Below are positions 34,077 through 43,217 of a stretch of 64,000 nucleotides of DNA, piece by piece. Made by a program: the position numbers and the translations under genes. The notes beneath the pieces are model-generated. The model was not told where the DNA came from and searched no databases. It saw only the letters and a program-made list of their open reading frames with translations. How positions within the stretch are numbered: the first letter of the stretch is position 1; each line of letters opens with the position of its first letter. Origin of the DNA: Brachyspira hampsonii (lineage in GTDB: Bacteria; Spirochaetota; Brachyspiria; Brachyspirales; Brachyspiraceae); the NCBI RefSeq assembly GCF_002214805.1, contig NZ_CP019914.1, positions 682,001 through 746,000 on the forward strand. The letters are read 5' to 3'.

Positions 34077-35887
34077 AAATCACTTCCTTGATGTAATTTT
34101 TCTTTTTGCTTATTAAGTAAATTTATTCTGCGAACTGTCTCATACATAGCCTCATCATTATCACTTTTAAGAATGCCTTTTGAATTATTTTCAAGCAGTT
34201 CTTTTTTTTCGGTATCTATGCAGCCGCTTTTAATTTTAATAATAAGCTCCTCCAGTTTTTCATATATATTTTCACTATATAATTTTTGCTTGCTCAAAAT
34301 CTGCTTGGCTATATGCTCATTTCCTAATACATTAAGAGCATCTTCAACACTTGCATATTTATTAAGAGTTAAGAGTCTTATATAAAATTCCCTTGTTATA
34401 TCTTTTTTAATAAGATCTACACTAATTTCTCTTTCAGCCTCTTTAATTAAAGAAGGATTCAGAGCAAGTAAATATATTAAACTATTTTCGTAATAAAATT
34501 TATTATCTATGTTTTTTAATTTTTTATCATTTTTTATAAAGGAAGAATGCTGATTTGCATTATATGTATTTAAATAGTCCTTGTTAAAAGCTTCTCTATC
34601 AACATTAAGTTTAGAAGCTATATATGAAATTATCATTTGTTTCTCTGTTTCACTTTTTACAGCATCTAAATATTTATAAAAACCATTAATAATATCTAAT
34701 TTTTCTGTTATAGATAAGGAAAAAATATCTTTTTTTAGCTCACTATCTATAACAAAATCATACCAATTTAGTTTATTATTATGTAATATATCAAACCGGC
34801 TTCTGCTATAAACCGTAAAAAATTCATCTAAATCTTTAGTTTCTTTTATACATAAAATAGTCAATTTTAAATCAGACTTTAACAATGTAATTACAGCAGA
34901 TTTAGCAGCTTTTATACCAGCTTCATCGCTATCTAAAGCAAGCACCACATTTTTAGTGTATTTTTTTATTTCTCTTGCATGCTCCTCTGTAATTGCCGTA
35001 CCCAAAGTACCAACAACATTTTTTATCCCCATTTTATGGCATGCTATAGTATCCATATAGCCTTCAACTAATATTACTTCATCCTGCTTCATTATGTATG
35101 ATTTAGCAATATTTATTCCATATAATGAAGATTTCTTTTTAAATATCAGGCTTTCTTTAGAATTTAGATATTTAGGCTCTTTACCATCTATACTTCTTCC
35201 CCCGAAACCTACTATCTCCTCGCGTTCATTTATTATTGGAAACATTATTCTATTAACAAATGTGTCGTAATAATGATTAGGGTTATTCCTGCTTACGCTA
35301 ACCAAACCCAATATATTCATATTATTTACTGTAATTTTATTCTCTATTAATGCATTCATTAAAGCATTCCAACTAGGAGGTGCATACCCTATTCTAAACT
35401 CTTTTATAATAGAAAATGGTATTTTTCTTGATTTCAAGTATTTTTCAGCATCTTTATAGAAATAATCACCATTCTTATCTTTTAAAAACAGGCTTTTGCC
35501 AAAAAAGTTGCATGCTATTCTGTTAATTCTTCTGCTTTCTAAATATATTTTATCTTTTTGCGTAGTTTTAGCAGAGAAAAATCCGCTTACATCAACTGAA
35601 AATCTATTGCCTAAATACTGCACAGCCTCTTTGAATGATTTATTCTCTTTTTCTTTAAGGTATGTAATAACATTACCTTTAGCCCCGCATGTAAAACATT
35701 GATACACGCCTTTAGAATCATCAACCGACATAGAAGGATTAGTTTCCTGTCCGTCTTTATGAAAAGGGCATTGTACAGTATATTGACTTCCGCCTCTATG
35801 TATTACTTTATATCTATCACTTAATATGTCAATTAAAGATACCTTAGACAATAGATTATTTAATTTTTCAATAAATAAATTATCCAC
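34073..35887 (-). CDS. dnaG: DNA primase
   Basis: Makes RNA primers at the replication fork. An N-terminal CHC2 zinc domain ([18 protein letters not shown], then CFTCGAKGN), a catalytic TOPRIM core ([31 protein letters not shown]) and a C-terminal helicase-interaction region are present. No ATG start exists: GTG 35887 places the first conserved residues at the usual distance, and TTG 35902 is the alternative. It overlaps rpoD by 4 bases. Confidence 0.95.
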   Translation of the reverse strand: MDNLFIEKLNNLLSKVSLIDILSDRYKVIHRGGSQYTVQCPFHKDGQETNPSMSVDDSKGVYQCFTCGAKGNVITYLKEKENKSFKEAVQYLGNRFSVDVSGFFSAKTTQKDKIYLESRRINRIACNFFGKSLFLKDKNGDYFYKDAEKYLKSRKIPFSIIKEFRIGYAPPSWNALMNALIENKITVNNMNILGLVSVSRNNPNHYYDTFVNRIMFPIINEREEIVGFGGRSIDGKEPKYLNSKESLIFKKKSSLYGINIAKSYIMKQDEVILVEGYMDTIACHKMGIKNVVGTLGTAITEEHAREIKKYTKNVVLALDSDEAGIKAAKSAVITLLKSDLKLTILCIKETKDLDEFFTVYSRSRFDILHNNKLNWYDFVIDSELKKDIFSLSITEKLDIINGFYKYLDAVKSETEKQMIISYIASKLNVDREAFNKDYLNTYNANQHSSFIKNDKKLKNIDNKFYYENSLIYLLALNPSLIKEAEREISVDLIKKDITREFYIRLLTLNKYASVEDALNVLGNEHIAKQILSKQKLYSENIYEKLEELIIKIKSGCIDTEKKELLENNSKGILKSDNDEAMYETVRRINLLNKQKEKLHQGSDL

Positions 35888-35977
35888 AATAAATAAACTC
35901 AAACTTTAATATTTATATATTAATCGGATATAGAAATATTAAAAATTATATATTATCCCCATAAATAAATATCCATA

Positions 35978-36005
35978 AATATAAAAATATTTTAAAAAAA
36001 GTCAA
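35978..36005 (-). promoter_or_regulatory. Promoter of dnaG-rpoD
   Basis: Minus strand TTGACT (36005-36000), a 16-bp spacer and TATATT (35983-35978). Confidence 0.55.
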
Positions 36006-36071
36006 GTATTTTTAATAATTATTAATAAAAATTATAGTATTCAAAATAAACTTATTTTAGACATTTATTAC

Positions 36072-36099
36072 TTGACAAAATTTTGTTTTTTATTATTAT
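36072..36099 (+). promoter_or_regulatory. Promoter of the 36129 gene
   Basis: TTGACA (36072-36077), a 16-bp spacer and TATTAT (36094-36099). Confidence 0.6.
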
Positions 36100-36128
36100 A
36101 GTATGAATATATTTTGCGGAGACTTATC

Positions 36129-37175
36129 GTGCCTAGTTATTTTGAAAAGAGTCATAGAAGAAGAAGGATCTTAAACAAAATAAAATCAAGAAGGATTATT
36201 ATAGATAAATTTAATATGCCATTAGGTATAGTACCTAGTGAATATGTTTACCCAATAGAAGGTACAAAAATAGAATTAAAAAATACTGATAACGGAGATA
36301 TATATTCATATAAAATATCCGTTTCAGCAGAAAAAATATTTTCATTGTATATGAAACTATTAAAACTATTTCCGTCTTACGGAACTATAGTTATAGAAAG
36401 AATCAGTGAAGATGTTAATAGAGATTTCGATGTTCTTATGAGCGATCCTGATATCTCATTAAATGAAATAAGAAAAGTATTTAAAAGATATAATGAATTA
36501 TGGATTGAATGCGGATTTGTCGGATTTGGCGTTATAGATGAGCTTACTGAATTTGAAATATTTATCAATTTAAATAAAGAAATAGAAATTAACACATCAT
36601 ATAAAAATATAAAAAAAATTAACCGTATATTAAATTCATATAAACTTTTTAATGATGAAGTTTCTTTTATCAGCGACTATGAACATGTACATTATTCTTT
36701 ATCATCTATAGCAGCAGATGAAGGCTGCTCAGAAGAAGATGAATATGTTTTTGATTATTATGATATTATAAATAATCTAAAATCAGATTACGGATTTACA
36801 ACTATTAATTTAAATGATACGGATAATATTATCAAAACTCCGAAATGGTGGAATGTTACAGTCAAGGGATTAGGGAAATGCCAGAAGAGAACCTTTATGT
36901 CTACATATTATATAGTGGCAAATACAATAGAAGAAATGGAAACTTTAATAGATGAAAAAATGAATGATATGAAAGTGGATTATTATTATATATATGATTT
37001 TTATAATGTAGATCCTAATAATTATAACTATGAAAATGTAAATGTTGCTGATATTCATAATGTATCTTTTGAAAGAGCACCTTTTGGTATATGGGGACAA
37101 TCTGATGTATTTATATGCAAAGCTAAAAATATAGCTTCATATTATATTAATAAGAATTATGCAAGAATATACTAA
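36129..37175 (+). CDS. Hypothetical protein, 348 residues
   Basis: No family is recognised. The protein has a very basic N-terminus (KSHRRRRILNKIKSRR), no signal peptide or membrane helix, and a Tyr/Asn/Asp-rich body. A WWNVTVKGLGKCQKRTFMST segment near residue 235 precedes a final region rich in Tyr-Asn. GTG 36129 is chosen as start because GGAGA lies six bases before it; the upstream in-frame TTG at 36114 lies ahead of that site. Its end overlaps the NUDIX gene by 17 bases, and signal peptidase follows, so the three form a plus-strand unit. It is probably cytoplasmic, perhaps nucleic-acid binding given the Arg/Lys start. Confidence 0.75.
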   Translation: MPSYFEKSHRRRRILNKIKSRRIIIDKFNMPLGIVPSEYVYPIEGTKIELKNTDNGDIYSYKISVSAEKIFSLYMKLLKLFPSYGTIVIERISEDVNRDFDVLMSDPDISLNEIRKVFKRYNELWIECGFVGFGVIDELTEFEIFINLNKEIEINTSYKNIKKINRILNSYKLFNDEVSFISDYEHVHYSLSSIAADEGCSEEDEYVFDYYDIINNLKSDYGFTTINLNDTDNIIKTPKWWNVTVKGLGKCQKRTFMSTYYIVANTIEEMETLIDEKMNDMKVDYYYIYDFYNVDPNNYNYENVNVADIHNVSFERAPFGIWGQSDVFICKAKNIASYYINKNYARIY

Positions 37176-37725
37176 TGATAATTTTACAAATGCTTTAAAA
37201 ATAAAAGAACATATTAAATATCAATTTAAATATTGTCCTTATTGCGGAGAAAAAGATTCCTTTATTTTTAATGATATAAAAATTTTTCAATGCTCAAAAT
37301 GTAAAAGAACATATTTTACTAATCCGGCATCAGCTGTAGGAGTTGTAATAGAAACTCCAAATGGAATAGTATTCGTTGAAAGGAAATTTGAACCTAGAAA
37401 AGGTTATATAGATATGCCGGGAGGTTTTTGCGAGCCTTATGAAATGGTTGAAGAGACTGCTGTTAGGGAAGTTTTTGAAGAAACAAATATAAAATTAAAT
37501 GATATACATTTTTTTATGAGCGGGGCTAATGAATATATATATGATGGTATTATGTATGTTACAGCAGATATATTCTTTTATTCAAAATTAGATTATATCC
37601 CAGATGCTGCTGCGAATGATGATGCTTCAAAAGTTATTTTTATAAAAAGAGAAGATATTAATTTTGAAAAAATAGCTTTTGAATCTGCCAAAGAGGCTTT
37701 TTCTTATTATATTAACAATTTTTAA
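37159..37725 (+). CDS. NUDIX hydrolase with N-terminal zinc ribbon
   Basis: A 188-residue pyrophosphohydrolase. Residues ~26-48 form a zinc ribbon (CPYCGEKD...CSKCKRTYF) and the Nudix box is at ~92-114 (GGFCEPYEMVEETAVREVFE continuing with ETNI), keeping the catalytic REvxEE core; the usual Gly after EE-x is Asn. It probably cleaves a nucleoside diphosphate derivative such as NADH or ADP-ribose, but the substrate is not fixed by sequence. The start lies inside the preceding gene with no strong ribosome site, suggesting coupling. Confidence 0.88.
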   Translation: MQEYTNDNFTNALKIKEHIKYQFKYCPYCGEKDSFIFNDIKIFQCSKCKRTYFTNPASAVGVVIETPNGIVFVERKFEPRKGYIDMPGGFCEPYEMVEETAVREVFEETNIKLNDIHFFMSGANEYIYDGIMYVTADIFFYSKLDYIPDAAANDDASKVIFIKREDINFEKIAFESAKEAFSYYINNF

Positions 37726-37734
37726 TTTTTTTAT

Positions 37735-38265
37735 ATGACGAATAAAAAACAAATTTTAGAGATAATATTAGCTTCATTAAGTGCTGTTTTGATAGCCGGA
37801 TTTATTAGAATATTCTTCTTTGATACATATATTGTTACTAATAAATCTATGGAGCCTACTTTTTTTGAGGGAGATCAGATACTGCTTTTAAAAAAGAATT
37901 TTGTATTTAATAGAATTAAAAATTTTGATGTTGTCGTATTCAATTATAATGATACAAATCTTGTAAAAAGAGTTATAGGAATAGAGGGCGATAAAGTAGA
38001 AATAAAAGACGGCGGACTTTATTTAAATGACAATCTTATAGAACATGAATATTATATATTTTCAAGCGAAGATGACGGACTATATATTTTAGGAAATAAT
38101 CAGTATTTCGTTTTGGGAGATAATATAAAGGTAAGTGAAGACAGCAGATATTTTGGGCTTGTAGATGAAAAAGATATAAAAGGACAGGTTATACTAATAT
38201 TCAGCCCTAAAAAAAGATTTCAGCTATTTAATAATATTTTTCATCATAATAATATTTCAGAATAA
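37735..38265 (+). CDS. lepB: Signal peptidase I
   Basis: Membrane serine protease that removes signal peptides from exported proteins. A 176-residue compact form: one N-terminal helix (~8-28), catalytic Ser38 in NKSMEP, the general base Lys78 in LVKRVIGIEGD and the GDN-x-DSR-like motif LGDNIKVSEDSRYFG near 128. The start, nine bases after the NUDIX stop, lacks a clear Shine-Dalgarno sequence. It is convergent with azlD across four bases. Confidence 0.93.
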   Translation: MTNKKQILEIILASLSAVLIAGFIRIFFFDTYIVTNKSMEPTFFEGDQILLLKKNFVFNRIKNFDVVVFNYNDTNLVKRVIGIEGDKVEIKDGGLYLNDNLIEHEYYIFSSEDDGLYILGNNQYFVLGDNIKVSEDSRYFGLVDEKDIKGQVILIFSPKKRFQLFNNIFHHNNISE

Positions 38266-38269
38266 ATTA

Positions 38270-38599
38270 TTATACAAATATCACCTGCACCAAAAACATA
38301 TAAATTATAGTTCCTGCTCCTATGCCTATAAGTACATTTCTTTTTATTATATGCAAAATTATTATAATTGCTATAGATATTAATTCCGGCAAGGCATAAG
38401 GAAATTTTATAATATTTATGTCTTTCAAACAATATATTACAAGAAGTGCTATCATAGAATAAGGAAGCACTTTCCCTAAAAACTGCACATATCTATTTTC
38501 AGATAATGATTTATTTATTATAATAAAAGGAAGAAACCTTAAAAAAGCAGTTCCAATCACAATCATCAAAGCTGTTATAAATATTTCTGTATTATTCAT
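38270..38599 (-). CDS. azlD: AzlD-family branched-chain amino acid export subunit
   Basis: A 109-residue membrane protein with about four helices, the small partner of AzlC. ATG 38599 is preferred to the upstream in-frame ATGs at 38617 and 38611. It overlaps the azlC stop by 8 bases, has GGAAAA just before it, and gives the normal AzlD length and start (a TALMIVIGTAFLRFLPF helix). AzlCD pairs export branched-chain amino acids or analogues. Confidence 0.88.
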   Translation of the reverse strand: MNNTEIFITALMIVIGTAFLRFLPFIIINKSLSENRYVQFLGKVLPYSMIALLVIYCLKDINIIKFPYALPELISIAIIIILHIIKRNVLIGIGAGTIIYMFLVQVIFV

Positions 38600-39305
38600 A
38601 TATTTTTCCATATTCATTATATTTATAAATTACGCTTATAGATATGAATATCAATACCATAGCAAGTATTATAAATATATTAGTTTTAAATATTAAAATA
38701 GGTATAGAGCATATAATACCAATCAAAGCACCTCTATGATCTTTACTTTCAAGCCATTGTTCTGTAAATATCACAACAAATAAAGCAGTTAAAACAAAAT
38801 CAAGCCCTTTGGTATTGAAAGTGATAAAAGAGCCTATTAAACATCCAAGCAATGTACCTATATTCCAATAAAGATGATTCATAAATGACACAAAGAAAAG
38901 AAATGCATTTTTATTAATATTTTCCGGTATATCTGCAGAGCATAGTATAGAAAAAGTTTCATCACTTAAAGTATATATCAAATAAGGTTTTATAATTCCT
39001 GTATTTTGAAATTTTGATGCAAGAGATATTCCATAAAAACCGACCCTTGAATTAACTATTAATGTAAGCATAAAAGCGTATAAAGGATTAAAAGGTGCTA
39101 AAAATAAATAATTAATAGCCGTATACTGCATACTTCCGCAATAGGCAAATAAACTTAAAAAAACAGCAAGCCAAGTATCAAGTCCTTTAGCTTTCATAAG
39201 TACACCATAAGCCATACCCAAAAATATATACCCTACAAGAACAGCTACAGTAAAAGGAAATGCATATTTTAATGCCGAAATTAAATCATGTTTTTTAGTA
39301 TTCAT
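38592..39305 (-). CDS. azlC: AzlC-family branched-chain amino acid exporter
   Basis: A 237-residue membrane protein with about six to seven helices. The family motif region FPFTVAVLVGYIFLGMAYGV at ~17-36 and the central SLASKFQNTGIIKPYLIYTL and LSDETFSI region are typical of AzlC (LIV-E). It starts five bases after the cutC stop and overlaps azlD, forming a cutC-azlC-azlD unit. Confidence 0.9.
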   Translation of the reverse strand: MNTKKHDLISALKYAFPFTVAVLVGYIFLGMAYGVLMKAKGLDTWLAVFLSLFAYCGSMQYTAINYLFLAPFNPLYAFMLTLIVNSRVGFYGISLASKFQNTGIIKPYLIYTLSDETFSILCSADIPENINKNAFLFFVSFMNHLYWNIGTLLGCLIGSFITFNTKGLDFVLTALFVVIFTEQWLESKDHRGALIGIICSIPILIFKTNIFIILAMVLIFISISVIYKYNEYGKIYE

Positions 39306-39310
39306 ATTAT

Positions 39311-40048
39311 TTATAACTTTGATTTGATATTCTTAACTTTGTTCTCATCAGTATATTTTACATTAAACTCTGAAGCTCTTAAAGCTGCCCCCATAAATAC
39401 ATTTTCATTCCTATACTGCATAATACTTTCAACTGTTTTATTTGCAGTCATATGATATTCATTAGCTTTTACAGTGTCTTTTATATATTCAATATTTCTT
39501 TCATTTATTCCGCTTCCGGGCATTATTATTATTTTATCATTATATTTTGAAACTAATTCTTTTAATTTGATTATACCGCTCATAACATTAGCCTCTCCTC
39601 CTGAAGTGAGTATTCTCTCAAAACCAATGGATATTATATCTTCGCATGCTTTATTTAAATCACAGCTTACATCTATTGCCCTATGAAATGTAGCTTTACT
39701 GCTTCCCCATAACTCTAATAATTTAGAGCATCTTTCTTTATCAACTTTTCCTTCTTTTGTAAGTATGCCGAATACTATACCGTCAATTTTTAATTCTTTC
39801 ATGAGTTTTATTTCTCTTTTCATTATTTCAAACTCTATATCATCATAGCAGAAATCTCCGCCCCTAGGACGCACCATTGCATATATTGGTATATTTACTT
39901 TTTCTCTTGCTAATTCTAAAACACCGAAACTTGCAGTTGTGCCTCCCTCAAACATATTACCGCAAAGCTCAAGTCTGTCAGCTCCGCCTTTTTCAGCATT
40001 TATACAAGACTCTGCAGAATCAACGCATATTTCTATTTTGGTATTCAT
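39311..40048 (-). CDS. cutC: CutC-family protein (copper homeostasis / TIM barrel)
   Basis: A 245-residue TIM-barrel protein with the CutC signatures EICVDSAESCINAEKGGADR at the N-terminus, MVRPRGGDFCYD near 60, TFHRAIDVSCD near 124 and LTSGGEA near 147. The family is named for copper tolerance, but its biochemical role is unsettled. It is first in the unit with azlCD. Confidence 0.92.
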   Translation of the reverse strand: MNTKIEICVDSAESCINAEKGGADRLELCGNMFEGGTTASFGVLELAREKVNIPIYAMVRPRGGDFCYDDIEFEIMKREIKLMKELKIDGIVFGILTKEGKVDKERCSKLLELWGSSKATFHRAIDVSCDLNKACEDIISIGFERILTSGGEANVMSGIIKLKELVSKYNDKIIIMPGSGINERNIEYIKDTVKANEYHMTANKTVESIMQYRNENVFMGAALRASEFNVKYTDENKVKNIKSKL

Positions 40049-40132
40049 AATAATGCCTTTTATAAAATTATTAAAATGTGTAAATTATACTAGAAATTTG
40101 CTAATTGTCAAAATATATCATACATATCTTAT

Positions 40133-40727
40133 TTTGCATATACTGCTAATATAAAAAAGTATTTATTCTTTACTCTTAAAGGAAGCATTGATAAATACCC
40201 TATTACAATAAACATACATATTCAAAATCCTGATAATATTACAGAAAATAAAAAATATTATATAGACGGATATTATAAATATAATAGTATTAATACTCAA
40301 ATACCTATAAAGCGGAGAAATGGATAAGAATACTATTAAATTTACTGCCTTTGATTATGATAATTCTGATAAAAAAGAGGAGCATATCCTGATACTGCAA
40401 TATCACTTTTGACATTAGATATTAATAAATTAAAAACAAAAATATTAACTTTATCAGATTTTGTAAATGACAGTGATAAATTTAGAAAAACTTTTCAAAG
40501 AGAAATTGATAAATATTATAAAGAAATTAGAGAAGATGATTTTACCATTGATGTAATAAATAAATCTGATAGTTATTATGCTGTCAAGAAATGTTTCAAT
40601 TAACAGATATTCTGACAGTATTAGTTTGCATATAAGGTTTGAGCTTCCTCATGTTGTTAGAGCACTTGATGATTTTGAAATATCTTTTGAAAAATTAAAG
40701 CCTTATTTAAAAAAGAATATTTATTGA
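40133..40727 (+). pseudogene. Decayed hypothetical protein gene
   Basis: Three overlapping stretches in different frames read like one broken protein. They are a TLKGSIDKYPITINIHIQNP stretch (ends near 40324), MDKNTIKFTAFDYDNSDKKE from 40321, and LDINKLKTKILTLSDFVNDS (40409-40603). A final stretch, RFELPHVVRALDDFEISFEK in a third frame, runs to 40727. At least two or three frameshifts are needed. The beta-rich opening and charged C-terminal part recall small Brachyspira secreted proteins with DUF3298/RsiV-like ends, but this is a weak impression. It lies directly upstream of the Rpn gene. Confidence 0.55.
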
Positions 40728-40764
40728 TTATTATTGCTATATTTTAATGATAAATAATCAAAAC

Positions 40765-40793
40765 TTTACTTTTATATTTATTTTTTGTATAAT
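40765..40793 (+). promoter_or_regulatory. Promoter of the Rpn gene (leaderless arrangement)
   Basis: TTTACT (40765-40770), a 17-bp spacer and TATAAT (40788-40793). The ATG begins at 40800, only six bases after the -10 box, and no Shine-Dalgarno sequence is present. Confidence 0.7.
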
Positions 40794-40799
40794 AGTATT

Positions 40800-41669
40800 A
40801 TGAGCAGAAGAGATATTAATGTTTTAAATGATTATTTTGTGAGGTATTTATTTTCATCACCAGACAGTAATCCTATACTGCTTGATTTTATCAATTCAAT
40901 AATGCTTGACTCTAATATGAAAACTTTTAGATCAGTAGAGATACTTACTCCATTTAATTATAAGGAAAATTATGAAGATAAGGAAACAATAGCAGATGTA
41001 AAATGTATTACACAAAATGGAACTGTAGTTATAATAGAAATTCAAATTCAAGGTAATTCAAGATTTCCAGAACGAATATTATATTATTGGGCTTCTAATT
41101 ATAGCAAATTATTAAAACATGGAGAAAAGTATGATGCTTTAACTCCAGTAATTAGTATCAATTTACTCAATTTTAATTTAGATGATTCAAATAATATTCA
41201 TTCATGCTATATGATTTATGATACCAATAATAAAAGATTACTCACTGATCATTTGCAAATTCATATAATTGAACTCAAAAAATTTAAATATAATTTATTA
41301 CAATCAGATTTAAACTGTTGGCTTAAATTTTTTACAATGAAAGAAAAAGATAATAAGGAGGTTATTATGTCAGAATTAGTAAAAGAAAAACCTATAATGG
41401 AAGAAGTACAAAAAAGATACAATAACTTTATTAAAGACAGACTGATGATGAACGAATATGATAAAAGGCAGGCATATTTATATGGTAATCAAATAATGCT
41501 TGAAGAAGAAAGAAGATTAGGAAGAGAAGAAGGTATAAAAGAAGGTATAGAACAAGGTAAAAAAGAACAGAAAATATCTATAGCTAAAAGCTTCAAAAAT
41601 GCAGGCATAGATATAAAAATTATAAGTGAAAACACAGGATTAAGTATAGAAGAAATAAAAAAATTGTGA
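40800..41669 (+). CDS. Rpn-family recombination-promoting nuclease / putative transposase
   Basis: A 289-residue protein of the PD-(D/E)XK nuclease Rpn family, whose characterised E. coli members are DNA endonucleases that promote RecA-independent recombination. The opening NDYFVRYLFSS-PDS matches the family, and the nuclease core is visible as Asp66 (TIADVKC), then Glu80-x-Gln82 (VVIIEIQIQG). The C-terminal part has a charged helix (EEERRLGREEGIKEGIEQGK) and a final SxxTGLSIEEIKKL tail typical of these proteins. ATG 40800 is used; it has no ribosome site. The stop codon lies within a palindromic element. Confidence 0.9.
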   Translation: MSRRDINVLNDYFVRYLFSSPDSNPILLDFINSIMLDSNMKTFRSVEILTPFNYKENYEDKETIADVKCITQNGTVVIIEIQIQGNSRFPERILYYWASNYSKLLKHGEKYDALTPVISINLLNFNLDDSNNIHSCYMIYDTNNKRLLTDHLQIHIIELKKFKYNLLQSDLNCWLKFFTMKEKDNKEVIMSELVKEKPIMEEVQKRYNNFIKDRLMMNEYDKRQAYLYGNQIMLEEERRLGREEGIKEGIEQGKKEQKISIAKSFKNAGIDIKIISENTGLSIEEIKKL

Positions 41670-41796
41670 GCATCTAGTAAATTTATTTACTAGACACAAA
41701 TAGCGAGCAAGTTTTTTATGTCTAAATAATAATAAAAAATTTGTGAACATCTGGCAAGTTTACTTGTCAGACACTTTTAGTGAACAAATTTTTTAT
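41655..41796. repeat. Two tandem palindromic elements at the end of the Rpn gene
   Basis: Cores 41655-41719 and 41732-41796, 77 bp apart. Copy 3 has an inner stem CTAGTAAAT/ATTTACTAG and an outer stem of 11 of 12 paired bases; the Rpn stop codon is at 41667-41669 just inside it. Copy 4 has an inner stem CTGGCAAGT/ACTTGTCAG and a perfect 13-bp outer stem ATAAAAAATTTGT/ACAAATTTTTTAT. Reverse complements of 434-494 and 541-601 belong to the same family. The remaining gap to 41940 is A/T-rich with no gene. Confidence 0.85.
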
Positions 41797-41944
41797 ATAT
41801 AAACAAAGAAATAGAAAAATTATAATAATAAAAATTGTTAGTGCTTGATATTTGTAAGAATGTCAGTGTCTTTAAAAAACAAGTTTTTTATAATTAAATA
41901 AATAATTTTTTATAAATCAAAAATTTTTAACTATTAAAAATAAA

Positions 41945-41980
41945 AAGAGCTTCTATATACAGCAATATATAAAAGCTCTT
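41945..41980 (-). terminator. Terminator of the glutathione peroxidase gene
   Basis: AAGAGCTT (41945-41952) pairs with AAGCTCTT (41973-41980), with extended A/T pairing inside. T-rich on the minus strand, 12 bases after the gpx stop. Confidence 0.7.
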
Positions 41981-41992
41981 AATTTTTATTTA

Positions 41993-42475
41993 TTACTTTT
42001 TAAGAAGTTCTCCTACTATCTCATCAAGCTCTTCAGGTTTTACTCTAGGATCATAGCGTCCTACTATATTTCCCTGTCTGTCTATCAAGAACTTACCGAA
42101 ATTCCATCTTATTTTTTCAACGCCTTCTTCTGTAGGTTTTTCTGCTTTCAAATAAACAAATAAAGGATCCGCATTTTTACTATTAACTTTTACTTTATCA
42201 AATAGTTTGAAAGTAATACCAAACTTTTCTTTTCTAAACTCGGCAATCTCTTCAATAGGTTCTTTTGCCTGACCTCCGAATTGATTACAAGGGAAATCTA
42301 ATATTTCAAAGCCTTCTTTTTTATATTTTTTATACAAGTCTTGCAATGCTGGATACTGTTTTGTAAATCCGCATTTTGTGGCAGTATTTACTATTAATAA
42401 AACTTTACCTTCATATTTTTTTAATTTAACATCCTTGCCTTCAGCATCTTTTACTGTGTAATTATATATACTCAT
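41993..42475 (-). CDS. Glutathione peroxidase-family thiol peroxidase
   Basis: A 160-residue peroxidase that reduces hydroperoxides. The peroxidatic residue is Cys35 in NTATKCGFT (cysteine rather than selenocysteine), with the tetrad partners in FPCNQFGGQ and IRWNFGKF. The non-seleno form usually draws electrons from thioredoxin rather than glutathione. It neighbours tpx on the same strand, but each gene has its own terminator, so they look like an antioxidant locus of separate transcripts. GGAGG precedes the start. Confidence 0.93.
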   Translation of the reverse strand: MSIYNYTVKDAEGKDVKLKKYEGKVLLIVNTATKCGFTKQYPALQDLYKKYKKEGFEILDFPCNQFGGQAKEPIEEIAEFRKEKFGITFKLFDKVKVNSKNADPLFVYLKAEKPTEEGVEKIRWNFGKFLIDRQGNIVGRYDPRVKPEELDEIVGELLKK

Positions 42476-42554
42476 AATTCCTCCATAATTTTTTATAAGT
42501 ATTAATTATTTATTGTAAAATTATAAATTAATTTTTCTATATATGCAAATAAAA

Positions 42555-42586
42555 AAGGCATACTCTATAATAATAGAATATGCCTT
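42555..42586 (-). terminator. tpx terminator
   Basis: AAGGCATA (42555-42562) / TATGCCTT (42579-42586), with TTTTTT following on the minus strand. Confidence 0.85.
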
Positions 42587-42606
42587 GAAATTACTCCAAT
42601 TATAAA

Positions 42607-43104
42607 TTATAAAAGAGCTTTAGCAGCATTTAAAGCAGCATCATAATCTGGTTCATTAGTGATTTCTGGAACATATTGTACATATTTAACAGTATTGTCT
42701 TTGTCAAGAACAAATACAGCACGAGTTAAAAGTTGTAATTCTTTTAATAAAGTACCGAATTTTCTTCCGAAATCTTTTTGATTGTAGTCAGAAGCTACTA
42801 TATGTGAAGAAGCATTAGCAGCAGCACACCATCTAGCTTGAGCGAATGGTAAGTCAACAGATACTGTTACTACTGTTACTCCTTTTAAAGAAGCAGCTTC
42901 TTTATTGAATCTTTTAGTTTGTACATCGCATACAGGTGTATCTAAAGATGGTACAGAAGATATGATTTTTACTGTATCACCTGCATCTTTTAAAGACCAT
43001 GGACTTAAATCTGTTTTTACTACTGTAAAATCTAAAGCTTTAGCTCCAACTGTTAATTGAGCACCTTCTAAAGTTTGTGTTGCACCTTGAAATGTAACTG
43101 TCAT
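42607..43104 (-). CDS. tpx: Thiol peroxidase (Tpx, atypical 2-Cys peroxiredoxin)
   Basis: Reduces peroxides with thioredoxin. The 165-residue protein has peroxidatic Cys59 in PSLDTPVCD and resolving Cys93 in RWC, matching Tpx spacing. The FGTLLKE, LLTRAVFVLD and YVQYVPEITNEPDYDAAL segments are family-typical. AGGAG lies before the start. Codons are more G/C-rich than neighbours in places (GCA/GCT-rich, few rare codons), which fits high expression. Confidence 0.95.
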   Translation of the reverse strand: MTVTFQGATQTLEGAQLTVGAKALDFTVVKTDLSPWSLKDAGDTVKIISSVPSLDTPVCDVQTKRFNKEAASLKGVTVVTVSVDLPFAQARWCAAANASSHIVASDYNQKDFGRKFGTLLKELQLLTRAVFVLDKDNTVKYVQYVPEITNEPDYDAALNAAKALL

Positions 43105-43217
43105 TTTTTACTCCTTCTATTATTTATTAATTTTAATAAAAATTAAATATAATCTTTTATTATTTAAGAAAATATATAAATTATTAGGAAAAAAGTCAAT
43201 AAAAAAAATGAATAATT

